Source: Solirubrobacterales bacterium (GTDB lineage: Bacteria; Actinomycetota; Thermoleophilia; Solirubrobacterales; Solirubrobacteraceae). From it: a stretch of DNA of 64,000 nt. The notes under the pieces are model-generated. The model had not been told where the DNA came from, did not search any database, and saw only the letters and a program-made list of their open reading frames with translations. Made by a program: the position numbers and the translations under genes. This document shows positions 16,510-24,164 of the stretch, piece by piece. Position 1 is the stretch's first letter, and each line of letters begins with the position of its first letter. Location: contig DAIDME010000102.1 of NCBI GenBank assembly GCA_027449125.1, positions 1-64,000 of the forward strand. The letters run 5' to 3'.

Positions 16510-17861
16510 GGGTAGATCGCCCTCAGCTTCGAGGCCTCGGAGACGTGGGTGATCGCGCTGGCGAGCGCCGCGGTGCGGTTCTCCACCCCCAGGTCGGTCG
16601 CGGTGGCGCGCACGCGGTCGTAGGCGGAGCGCATCTGCGTGCGCAGCCGCTCCTGCACCTCCAGGGCCTGCCAGCTGTACTTCTGGTGACTCTGCACCCA
16701 CTCGAAGTAGCTGACGATCACGCCTCCGGAGTTGGCCAGCACGTCCGGCACCACCACGACCCCGCGCTCTGCGAGGATGCGGTCGGCAGCCGGAGTGGTG
16801 GGGCCGTTGGCGCCCTCCACCACCAGCTTGCAGCGCAGCCGTGGGGCGTTGTGCTCGGTGATCTGCTCCTCGCGCGCCGCAGGCACGAGCACGTCGCAGT
16901 CGAGCTCGAGCATCGCCTCGCCGTCGACCGGCTCGGCGTCCGGGAAACCCTCCAGGTAGTAGTGCTCGGCCACCCAGCGCAGGACCGCCGGGATGTCCAG
17001 CCCGTGCGGGTTTGCGATCGCGCCACGGATGTCTGAGACGGCGACGACCTTGGCGCCGCGCGCGTGCAGCTCCCGGGCCGCCACCGAGCCGACGTTGCCG
17101 AAGCCCTGCACCACGAAGCGTGACTCCGGAAGCGACCAGCCGAGCTCCTCGAAGGCGCTCTCAATCGAGAAGACGACGCCCAGGCCGGTCGCGTCGTGGC
17201 GCCCGACGGTGCCGCCCAGCGCCACCGGCTTGCCGGTCACCACCGCCGGCACCGAGTAGCCGACCGACTGCGAGTAGGTGTCATAGAACCAGGCCATCTC
17301 GCGCTCGCTGGTACCCATGTCGGGCGCCGGGATGTCCATGTCCGGCCCCACGACCGGCAGCAGCTCGGCCGTGTAGCGGCGCGTGATCCGCTCCAGCTCG
17401 CCGGCCGAGAGCGTGTAGGGGTCGCAGCGCACGCCGCCCTTGGCGCCGCCGAACGGCAGCCCAGCCAGCGAGCACTTCCAGGTCATCCACATCGCCAGCG
17501 CGGCGCACTCGCCGAAGCCGAGGTCGGGCGCGTAGCGCAGGCCGCCCTTGGTCGGGCCCATCGCGAGCGTGTGCTGCACCCGGTAGCCGGTGTAGTTGAC
17601 AACCTCGCCGGAGTCCATCCGCACCGGAAAGTTGCAGACCAGCGAGCGGCGCGGCTCGAGCAGCCGGGTGCGGACCTCATCCTCCAGGGCCAGCACGTCA
17701 GCCGCGCGGGCGAACTGGCGACAGGCCATGGCGTAGAGCGGCGAGTGCCACTCCTCGCCCAGCGGCACGTCGTCAAAGCGCGGCTGTCCAGCCGTCATCC
17801 CGCCCGGCCGCGCCGCTGCTTGGCCGGGCGCCGAACCGTCATCCAGGGCAGTTGCGGTCAT
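16506..17861 (-). CDS. Glutamate dehydrogenase (Glu/Leu/Phe/Val family)
   Basis: The 451-residue protein has [27 protein letters not shown] with the catalytic Lys, and the dinucleotide fold [20 protein letters not shown]. It interconverts glutamate and 2-oxoglutarate plus ammonia. Being co-transcribed with hutU, it would feed the glutamate made from histidine into the TCA cycle. Leucine- or phenylalanine-type specificity cannot be ruled out from sequence alone, but the hut context favours glutamate. It is the first gene of the operon, and its promoter lies in the 172-base gap shared with the divergent SDR operon. Confidence 0.9.
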
Positions 17862-17989
17862 CGCCCCGGCGCTCCGCCGCTCGTCGGATCAGGCATATCT
17901 CCTCCTCGGTCGTCGCGTCGCCGCGATCTGGTTGGGCTGCCATGGACCATACGCCTTCGGCTGGCGTCAGCGCAGGTCATCCGGGCGTG

Positions 17990-18021
17990 TAGACTCTGTA
18001 CAGATTTTGTAGAGCTTCTGT
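17990..18021. promoter_or_regulatory. Divergent promoter region with palindromes
   Basis: TCTGTACAGA at 17995-18004 is a perfect 10-bp palindrome, and CTCT and AGAG flank it in an extended inverted repeat. This lies between the GDH-hutU operon and the divergent SDR operon, the most AT-rich part of the gap. The regulator is unknown. Confidence 0.4.
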
Positions 18022-18033
18022 CTGGACCCCGGA

Positions 18034-19173
18034 GTGTTCGACGCCGCGATCGATGATCTGCTTGACCGCACCGTCTTGGCGGGCTACACCAGCGTCGGTT
18101 ACCGGCTGCGCAGCCGGTCGTGGCCCCCGGCCGCGCTCGAGCCGCTCCCCGGCGGGGTCGTGATGATCACCGGCGCCGCATCGGGGCTGGGCCTGGCCGC
18201 GGCCGCCGGCTTCGCCCGGCTGGGGGCCACGGTCTGGCTCGTCGTGCGCTCACAGGCGCGCGGCGAGGAAGCGCTCGGTGCGCTGCGCAGGCGCGGGCTC
18301 GGCGCCAGCCTGCGGATCGGGGTCTGCGACCTCAGCGATCTGGGCTCGGTCAGGCGCTTCGCGGACGAGTTCCGGGCGGCGTCCGAGCGTCTGGATGTCC
18401 TGGTCAACAACGCCGGCGTCCTCACCGCCTCGCGCGAGGTCTCGGCGGATGGGATCGAGCTCACCTTCGCCGTGAACGTCGTGGCGCCGTTCCTCCTGAC
18501 CAACCTGCTGCTGCCGCGGCTGATCGGGGGTGCCGGTGCCGGGGCCGGTGCCGCGACCGCGAGGGAGGGGTTTTGCGTCGCTACGACGCAAAACCCCTCC
18601 CTCGCGGCGGGCGTAGACCCCTCTCTCGCCCCGGACGCCGCTCTCGCCGTGGGCGCTGCCGCTGGGGCCCGCATCATCAACGTCTCCTCGGGCGGCATGT
18701 ACCTCCGGCGGCTGCGTGTCGAGGACCTGCAGAGCGCGCAAGGGCGCTTTGACGGCGCCGCCGTCTACGCGCGCAGCAAGCGCGCCGAGGTCGTGCTCAC
18801 CGAGCTCTTCGCAGAGCGCCTGCACGCCGCTCCGGTGGCCGTGCACGCGATGCACCCAGGGTGGGCGGACACGCCGGGCTTGCAGGCTTCGCTGCCGGGC
18901 TTCAGCCGGCTGGTGCGGCCGCTGCTGCGCACGCCCGAACAGGGCGCCGACACGATCGTCTGGCTCGGCGCCGCCGCGGAGCCGGGCCGCTCGAGCGGCC
19001 GCTTCTGGCACGACCGGCGTGCCCGGCCCACGCACCTGCTCGGCCTCGCGCGCGAGACCGAGCGCGAGCGCGAGGCGCTGTGGTCGGCGTGCGTCGAGCT
19101 TGCCGGCCTGAGTGATAGACCAACTGACAGACCATGGGAGATGAGCGATGGCGCGCTACCGAGCCACAGTTGA
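18034..19173 (+). CDS. Short-chain dehydrogenase/reductase with internal palindrome insertion
   Basis: The 379-residue protein is a classical SDR: VVMITGAASGLGLAAAAGFA, DVLVNNAGVL, IINVSSGGMYLRRL and the YxxxK pair in AVYARSKRA. Substrate unknown; related proteins act on lipids or retinol-like compounds. Between LLLPRLI and ARIINVSS, where the family usually has a few residues, about 40 extra residues are encoded. The core of this insert is a perfect 24-bp inverted repeat (18557-18607). The frame is kept, so the protein may still fold with a surface loop. It overlaps the SRPBCC gene downstream by 26 bases. The GTG start at 18034 is the first in frame. Confidence 0.85.
   Translation: MFDAAIDDLLDRTVLAGYTSVGYRLRSRSWPPAALEPLPGGVVMITGAASGLGLAAAAGFARLGATVWLVVRSQARGEEALGALRRRGLGASLRIGVCDLSDLGSVRRFADEFRAASERLDVLVNNAGVLTASREVSADGIELTFAVNVVAPFLLTNLLLPRLIGGAGAGAGAATAREGFCVATTQNPSLAAGVDPSLAPDAALAVGAAAGARIINVSSGGMYLRRLRVEDLQSAQGRFDGAAVYARSKRAEVVLTELFAERLHAAPVAVHAMHPGWADTPGLQASLPGFSRLVRPLLRTPEQGADTIVWLGAAAEPGRSSGRFWHDRRARPTHLLGLARETEREREALWSACVELAGLSDRPTDRPWEMSDGALPSHS
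18557..18607. repeat. Perfect 24-bp inverted repeat inserted in a coding region
   Basis: The arms at 18557-18580 and 18584-18607 are exact inverted complements with a 3-base loop. The hairpin encodes an in-frame peptide insert within the SDR gene. It looks like a mobile palindromic element of the REP or intragenic type rather than a normal part of an SDR. Confidence 0.85.
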
Positions 19174-19654
19174 GACCGACCGGGACGCCGGCGAGGTCTT
19201 CACCTACCTGAGCGACTTCTCCACGACCGCGGAGTGGGATCCGGGCGTGATCGAGGCGCAGCAGCTCGACCCCGAGATCAGGGTCGGCTCGCGCGTGCGT
19301 CTGCTCGCGAGCTTCCGCGGCCGGGAGGCGGAGCTCGTCTACACGGTCGTCCGCTACGAGCCGCCGCGGCTGATCACGCTGCGCGGTGAGAACGCCACCG
19401 TCGTCTCGCTCGACACCATCGAGGTGGACGCGATCGACACCCCTGCGAGCGGAGCCGCGCGAGCGCGCGTCACCTACGATGCGCAGCTGACCATGAAGGG
19501 CATCCTGCGCATCGGCGAGCCGCTGCTGGCCCGGGCCTTCAAGCCGGTCGGCGACAACGCGCTCGCCGGGCTGCGAGCCAGGCTGGCGGATGCCTCGCGG
19601 CCACTCGCGTCGCCCGGAGCGGCCGCTGATGCGGGAGCGCCCGCCGAGCCGTGA
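19148..19654 (+). CDS. SRPBCC (polyketide cyclase/START-like) protein
   Basis: The 168-residue protein has the SRPBCC helix-grip pattern: YRATVETDRDAGEVFTYLSD, then FSTTAEWDPGVIEA, GSRVRLLASF and PRLITLRGENA, with a C-terminal helix (PLLARAFKPVGDNALAGL). Such proteins bind hydrophobic ligands in a cavity. The ATG at 19148+ follows the GAGATGAGCG ribosome-binding segment and the gene overlaps the SDR end. Its stop overlaps the next gene by 4 bases. The cluster may act on a lipid or terpenoid ligand. Confidence 0.8.
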   Translation: MARYRATVETDRDAGEVFTYLSDFSTTAEWDPGVIEAQQLDPEIRVGSRVRLLASFRGREAELVYTVVRYEPPRLITLRGENATVVSLDTIEVDAIDTPASGAARARVTYDAQLTMKGILRIGEPLLARAFKPVGDNALAGLRARLADASRPLASPGAAADAGAPAEP

Positions 19655-20595
19655 GCCAGCGCGTCCTCGTCACCGGCGCGACCGGCTTCGTCGGCGGCCG
19701 GCTGGCGCGCGAGCTGGCCGCGGCCGGCGCGGAGGTTCGCTGCCTGGTACGCAGCCGCACGAGTCCCGGGGGGCGGGCGCTCGAGCGCGAGGGATTCAGT
19801 CTGCACGAGGGTGACGTGCTGGACCCGCCCAGCCTGCGCGGGCTCGGCGCCGGGGTCGATGCGGCCTACTACCTGATCCACTCGATGGGGCGCGGCAACT
19901 CCGGTGAGTTCGCCGCGCGCGAGCGGGCGGCCGCGGTCGCGTTCGCCCAGATGGCGCGAGCCGAGGGCGTCGGCCGCGTGATCTACCTCGGCGGTCTGGG
20001 CGAGGCGCACTCGCGTCATCTGCGCTCGCGCCACGACACCGCGCTCCTGCTGCGCGAGTACGGGCCGCCGCTGACCTACTTTCGCGCGGGCATGGTCGTG
20101 GGCCCTGAGAGCGAGTCCTACCGCACGCTGCGCTATCTGGTCCAGCGCCTGCCCGCGATGATCGCGCCGGCGTGGCTTCGCAACGAGACCCAGCCGATCC
20201 ACGTCGACGACGCGCTCGCGTTCCTGGCGCGCAGCCTCGAGCTCGACGCCTCGACCGGCCAGGAGATCCAGATCGGCGGCCCGGACGTGCTCTCCTACGC
20301 GGAGATGCTCGACCGCATGGCCGCGATCCTCGGCATCCCCCGCCGGCCGCGCGTGCCGGTGCCGCTGATCACGCCCTGGCTCTCATCACTGTGGGTGGGC
20401 CTGGTCACGCCGGTCGACGCCGGCGTGGCGCGCCCGCTGATCGAGGGGCTCGCCTCACCCACCGTGGTCACCGACCCGGAGCCGATGCGCGGCTTCGCCA
20501 TAGATCCGATCGGCTTTGACGAGGCCCTGCGCCTGGCTGTCGCCGCCGACCCTGAGCTCTCCCGCGCGCGGCCCGCTGGCCGCGCGCGCGGCTGA
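19651..20595 (+). CDS. NAD(P)H-binding atypical SDR
   Basis: The 314-residue protein has VLVTGATGFVGGRLARELAA, the NmrA-like segment AYYLIHSMGRGNSGEF and YLGGLGEAHSRHLRSRHDTA, followed by a region reading IHVDDALAFLARSL. It is an atypical SDR of the kind often found beside SRPBCC and photoreceptor genes. The GTG start at 19651 overlaps the previous stop (GTGA), so translation is coupled. The substrate is unknown. Confidence 0.85.
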   Translation: MSQRVLVTGATGFVGGRLARELAAAGAEVRCLVRSRTSPGGRALEREGFSLHEGDVLDPPSLRGLGAGVDAAYYLIHSMGRGNSGEFAARERAAAVAFAQMARAEGVGRVIYLGGLGEAHSRHLRSRHDTALLLREYGPPLTYFRAGMVVGPESESYRTLRYLVQRLPAMIAPAWLRNETQPIHVDDALAFLARSLELDASTGQEIQIGGPDVLSYAEMLDRMAAILGIPRRPRVPVPLITPWLSSLWVGLVTPVDAGVARPLIEGLASPTVVTDPEPMRGFAIDPIGFDEALRLAVAADPELSRARPAGRARG

Positions 20596-20600
20596 AGGCG

Positions 20601-21068
20601 ATGCCCGAGAGCGTCTGGGACTACCCGCGCCCGCCGGCCGTCGTGGCCGAGGGGCGACGGGTGCGGGCAGAACTCGCCGGCGTGCTGCTCGCCGACTCCA
20701 CGCGGGCGCTGCGCGTGCTCGAGACGAGCCACCCGCCGACGATCTATGTCCCGCCCGCCGATCTGCGCATGGACCTGCTGTGCGCGAGCGAGCATCCGTC
20801 GAGCTGGTGCGAGTTCAAGGGACGGGCCGGCTATCTGGATGCGGTCATCGGCGGCCGGCGCTTTGCGGCTGTCGGCTGGCGCTACGACGAGCCGTCGGCG
20901 GGTTACGAGGTTCTCGCGGGCGCCGTCGCGTTCTATCCCGGCCGGCTCGACGCGGCCTGGCTGGGGGAAGAGCGGGTCGCGGCACAGGCCGGAGACTTCT
21001 ACGGCGGTTGGATCACGAGCGAGCTCGTGGGGCCGTTCAAGGGCGGACCGGGGACGGCGGGCTGGTAG
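20601..21068 (+). CDS. DUF427-domain protein
   Basis: The 155-residue protein is a single DUF427 domain: YPRPPAVVAEGRRVRAELAG, RVLETSHPPTIYVPPADLR, SWCEFKGRAGYLDAVIGGRR and AVAFYPGRLD. The family is a small beta barrel of unknown function. It lies five bases after the SDR stop and is probably the last gene of the four-gene cluster, with the CarH-like regulator convergent to it 36 bases away. Confidence 0.9.
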   Translation: MPESVWDYPRPPAVVAEGRRVRAELAGVLLADSTRALRVLETSHPPTIYVPPADLRMDLLCASEHPSSWCEFKGRAGYLDAVIGGRRFAAVGWRYDEPSAGYEVLAGAVAFYPGRLDAAWLGEERVAAQAGDFYGGWITSELVGPFKGGPGTAGW

Positions 21069-21104
21069 CGCGAGGGCGCTCCGGCGGCTCGGCGCTTGAG
21101 CCCC

Positions 21105-21995
21105 TCAGGCCGCTTGCGGCCGCGGTCCGAACAGCTCGTCGAGCTCGCGTGCGGCGACGACCAGGTCGCCGCCCAGTCGCTGCAGCCGCAGGCGCCGGGA
21201 GAGCTCGTCGCTCACGCCGGGCCCGCTCAGCAGCACGGGCGTCTCGCGCGCCAGACGGCGCAGCGCCGGGCCTTCTGCGTCCAGCAGCGCCGGTGCGAAT
21301 GCCGACAGCACGCACACCGTCGGCCCGGTTGCAGAGACCGCCTGGCGCACCGTGTCGATCGGCGTGTCGGTGCCGAGAAAGACGATGCGCCAGCCGTAGC
21401 TGCGCAGCACCAGGCCGAAGGCGATCAGGCTGATGTCGTGCCGCTCGCCCGGGACGCAGGCGAGCAGGGCCAGCGGCCCGCTCCCCCTGCCCCACAGCCG
21501 GGCCAGCGCCATCAGGCGAGCGCGGATCAGGTTGCTGGCGAAGTGCTCCTGGCCGATCGTCGGCGCGCCACCCTCCCAGGCGGCGCCGACGGTTCTGAGC
21601 GCCGGCAGCACGAGTTCCGTCAGGCAGGCCTCGAGCCCGTAGGCGGCCAGCACATCGTCGATCACCGCGTGCACGGCCCCCTCGTCGTAGCCGCCGAACG
21701 CCGCGAGCAGCCGTTCGCGCGCGAGCGCCAGGTCGCCGGTATCGGCCGTGGCCGCGCCGACGGGAGCGGCGCTCAGCGCCGCCGAGGCCGCCTCCGCAGC
21801 GGAGAGCCCCTGTGCGAGCCCGCGGAGCATCAGCTCCACGCGCCGCGCGTCGGCGTCGCCGTAGAGCCGGAAGCCGCCGGCGGAGCGCGCCGGAGCGAGC
21901 AGGCCGTAGCGGCGCTCCCAGGCTCGAAGTGAGGTGGCTGGGACACCGACACGGCGCGCGAACTCTCCGATCCTCAAGGCTTGCACGGTGACCAC
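21105..21995 (-). CDS. CarH/LitR-like B12-dependent photoreceptor repressor
   Basis: The 296-residue protein has a MerR-type helix-turn-helix (IGEFARRVGVPATSLRAWER, then RYGLL), a helical domain with the CarH signature W-x9-EH (AAWEGGAPTIGQEHFASN), and a cobalamin-binding Rossmann domain (CVPGERHDISLIAFGLVLR, with the His that would ligate cobalt). In CarH the dark adenosylcobalamin-bound tetramer binds DNA and light releases it. Start codons GTG at 21995 or 21986 are possible; no ribosome-binding site is seen, consistent with a leaderless mRNA. The convergent SDR-SRPBCC-SDR-DUF427 cluster is a plausible but unproven light-induced target. Confidence 0.85.
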   Translation of the reverse strand: MVTVQALRIGEFARRVGVPATSLRAWERRYGLLAPARSAGGFRLYGDADARRVELMLRGLAQGLSAAEAASAALSAAPVGAATADTGDLALARERLLAAFGGYDEGAVHAVIDDVLAAYGLEACLTELVLPALRTVGAAWEGGAPTIGQEHFASNLIRARLMALARLWGRGSGPLALLACVPGERHDISLIAFGLVLRSYGWRIVFLGTDTPIDTVRQAVSATGPTVCVLSAFAPALLDAEGPALRRLARETPVLLSGPGVSDELSRRLRLQRLGGDLVVAARELDELFGPRPQAA

Positions 21996-22143
21996 TTAGT
22001 CTATGCGAACCTTGGACGAAAGTTAGGCAGGCTCGATCCAGAGGGGTGCCTGGGCCGGGCGCTGCCGTTCTTTCGTTTCTTTCGTGCGGGACGGCCGATC
22101 GGGCGCGTATTTCTCGCTCGCCCGGGCCCGGCTTCTCAAGTCG

Positions 22144-22250
22144 TTGACATCCGCCACGCGGGCCGGTGATGAGCTTGCTCCTGTAGGCCCGGCATCCGTC
22201 TCGCAGCGTGAGTCCGGCCGCCGGCGGCACTGCCCAACCGACTGGAAGGA
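22144..22250 (+). promoter_or_regulatory. Promoter and possibly structured leader of the ECF operon
   Basis: A TTGACA at 22144-22149 is a good -35 for a transcript into the HAD and ECF genes. The following leader has a GGGCC/GGCCC pair closing a loop (about 22160-22190), a palindrome GCCGCCGGCGGC and a strong GGAAGGA ribosome-binding site before 22257. No known riboswitch class matches on inspection. Confidence 0.35.
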
Positions 22251-22256
22251 GTCCAT

Positions 22257-22955
22257 GTGACGTGGTTTCAAGCCGTGCTCTTCGACAACGGTGACACGTT
22301 GTTCCACAAGGCGGACCGTGCGCCTGCGATCACCGGACTGGCGGCCCAGCTCGGCTGCCAGGTCGACCTGGAGCGTGCCCGCGAAGCCTGGCTCGAGGTC
22401 AAAGCCCACAAGCACGCGATCAGGGACGAGGCGCTCGTGTTCGGGCGCAACCGCTCCGCGGAGGGACACCGCCGTTACTACGGCGAGTGCTACGCGCCGC
22501 TCGACGCGATCGTCCCCGGCCTGGCGGAGAGCTTCTACGAGCAGTTCAAGACGAGCCCCGTGTCGATGATCCCCTACCCCGACACGGCGCCGACGCTCGC
22601 GGCGCTGCGCGACGCCGGTGTCAGCGTCGGCATCGTCTCCAACACCGGCTGGAACATCCGTGAGGGTTACGAGCGGGCGGGCCTGGACGTCTACATCGAC
22701 GCCTGGGTGCTCTCGTTCGAGCACGGTATCGCCAAGCCGGAGCCGGAGATCTTCGCGATCGCCTGCGCGCAGCTGGACGTCGACCCGGCGGTGACGCTCA
22801 TGGTCGGCAACAACGGCTACGCCGACAGCGGCGCGGTCGCGGCCGGCTGCGCGAGCCTGGTGCTGCCCAAGACGCGTCCGGGTGAGCGCCGCGGGCTCGA
22901 CGCGGTGCTGCGCCTGGTCGGAATCGAACAACCGTCGGCGATCGGCGCGCTCTAA
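22257..22955 (+). CDS. HAD-superfamily hydrolase
   Basis: The 232-residue protein has HAD motif I as LFDNGDTLF, motif II VGIVSNTGW, motif III GIAKPEPEIF and motif IV VGNNGYADSGAVAAG. Motif I reads DNGDT where most phosphatases have DxDxT, so the second Asp is a Gly; motif IV is also altered. It may be a non-phosphatase HAD or use different acid-base chemistry. The GTG start at 22257 has GGAAGGA upstream. It leads the ECF transporter operon, which suggests it acts on the imported compound or a phosphorylated form, but this is inference. Confidence 0.75.
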   Translation: MTWFQAVLFDNGDTLFHKADRAPAITGLAAQLGCQVDLERAREAWLEVKAHKHAIRDEALVFGRNRSAEGHRRYYGECYAPLDAIVPGLAESFYEQFKTSPVSMIPYPDTAPTLAALRDAGVSVGIVSNTGWNIREGYERAGLDVYIDAWVLSFEHGIAKPEPEIFAIACAQLDVDPAVTLMVGNNGYADSGAVAAGCASLVLPKTRPGERRGLDAVLRLVGIEQPSAIGAL

Positions 22956-22986
22956 AGGGCGCGTCGCCAATCGAAAGGAGCCTCAC

Positions 22987-23886
22987 ATGCTGCTATCCGC
23001 CGCCGCCACCCTGCACGGGTGGCTGTACGGCACCTTTGACCCGCCCAACGCCATCAAGGCGCTGCTCTACGCGGCCACCTGGCTGGTGATGCTCGCCGGT
23101 GTGGTCTACCTGTTCGTGATCGCGCCCCGCCGCAACCGTGCCAACAGGTGGAGCACCGAGGACGTGTTCGTGCTCGCCATCCTGTCGGTGCTGCTCCTGG
23201 CCTGGGACACCTTCCTCAACGACCAGCTGTTCGGGCCGCTGGTCTCGAGCATCCCGGTGGCGGGCAACTTCCTGAACTGGATCCAGCTCCCGGACCTCCC
23301 CTACATGTTCATCGTCATGGTGGCGGTCGCCACGATCCGCAAACCGGGCACGGTGACCTCGCTGATCTTCGTCAAGCGTGTGCTCGGCGAGATCATGTTC
23401 TCGACCCACGGCCTGAACATCCCAAATTGGCCCGATGCGCTGGACGAGGGGATCCTCACCGACCTCTTCATCATGAGCCGCGGCGCCGGCCTGCTGTCCA
23501 GCCCGCGGGCGATGCTGATCGACGGATTCATCATCGGCGTGCTGCGCGGTGGCCCCAACGTCCTGGTCGGGGACGCCGTGCTCGACCCCTTCCTGAACGG
23601 CCAGATCCACACCTGGGCGAGCTTCATCGGCACGAACATCGCCGGCAGCGGCGGCTTCTTCGGCAACGCGATCGGTAACGGCATCGAGGCAGCCGTGACC
23701 GCGCCGCTCGCGGTCTCCGTCGCACGCGCGGTCGGGATAGCGTCCGGAACCACGGTCGGACGTGGCGGGTCGCCGACCGGCATGCCGGCGGTCGCGGGCT
23801 TCGGCGCGGTCACGGCCGGCGCCGCCGTTGCCGGCGGGGGCGCCTCCTCGTCCGGTTCTGGGGATGGCGGAGGGGAGCGGCGATGA
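22987..23886 (+). CDS. Multispanning membrane protein, candidate ECF substrate-binding subunit
   Basis: The 299-residue protein has about six hydrophobic segments, for example ALLYAATWLVMLAGVVYLFV and DVFVLAILSVLLLAWDTFL, with a Gly/Ser-rich C-terminal tail. I do not recognise a named S-component family. Its place directly before a small two-helix protein, a fused ECF ATPase and EcfT makes it the likely substrate-binding (S or CbiM-like) component. The ATG at 22987 has AAAGGAG upstream. It overlaps the next gene as ATGA. The substrate is unknown. Confidence 0.65.
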   Translation: MLLSAAATLHGWLYGTFDPPNAIKALLYAATWLVMLAGVVYLFVIAPRRNRANRWSTEDVFVLAILSVLLLAWDTFLNDQLFGPLVSSIPVAGNFLNWIQLPDLPYMFIVMVAVATIRKPGTVTSLIFVKRVLGEIMFSTHGLNIPNWPDALDEGILTDLFIMSRGAGLLSSPRAMLIDGFIIGVLRGGPNVLVGDAVLDPFLNGQIHTWASFIGTNIAGSGGFFGNAIGNGIEAAVTAPLAVSVARAVGIASGTTVGRGGSPTGMPAVAGFGAVTAGAAVAGGGASSSGSGDGGGERR

Positions 23887-24164
23887 CGGGCACGCGGCCA
23901 CTGCGCCGCTTCCTCATCCTCGCCGCGATTCTGGCGGCCGCGGTGCTGGCCGACGGGATCGTCCTGGCCGCCACCAACGGCCTCAGTTCGGACGCGACCC
24001 CCGTCTTCCCGGTGCTCGGCGGCTCGTTTGCCAAGACCCGCAACTCCGGTACTTCGCTGATCATCCTCGGCGTGCTGATGGAGCTCGTGATCGTCGCTGC
24101 CTGGATCGTGATGGGTCGCCGCGCGCGGCGGATCCAGGCCGGCGCCGGTGCCAGTCGGCCATGA
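23883..24164 (+). CDS. Small two-helix membrane protein (CbiN-like in position)
   Basis: The 93-residue protein has two membrane helices (FLILAAILAAAVLADGIVLA and LIILGVLMELVIVAAWIVMG) joined by an outside loop. This topology and position recall CbiN/NikN accessory subunits of metal ECF transporters, but I see no sequence match. It overlaps both neighbours by four bases, so the three proteins are translated together. Confidence 0.6.
   Translation: MTGTRPLRRFLILAAILAAAVLADGIVLAATNGLSSDATPVFPVLGGSFAKTRNSGTSLIILGVLMELVIVAAWIVMGRRARRIQAGAGASRP

Noticed and set aside
22150-22250. A cobalamin, TPP or guanidine riboswitch before the HAD-ECF operon
   Set aside because: None of the conserved boxes of these classes could be found on reading the leader. 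Only generic GC hairpins are present.
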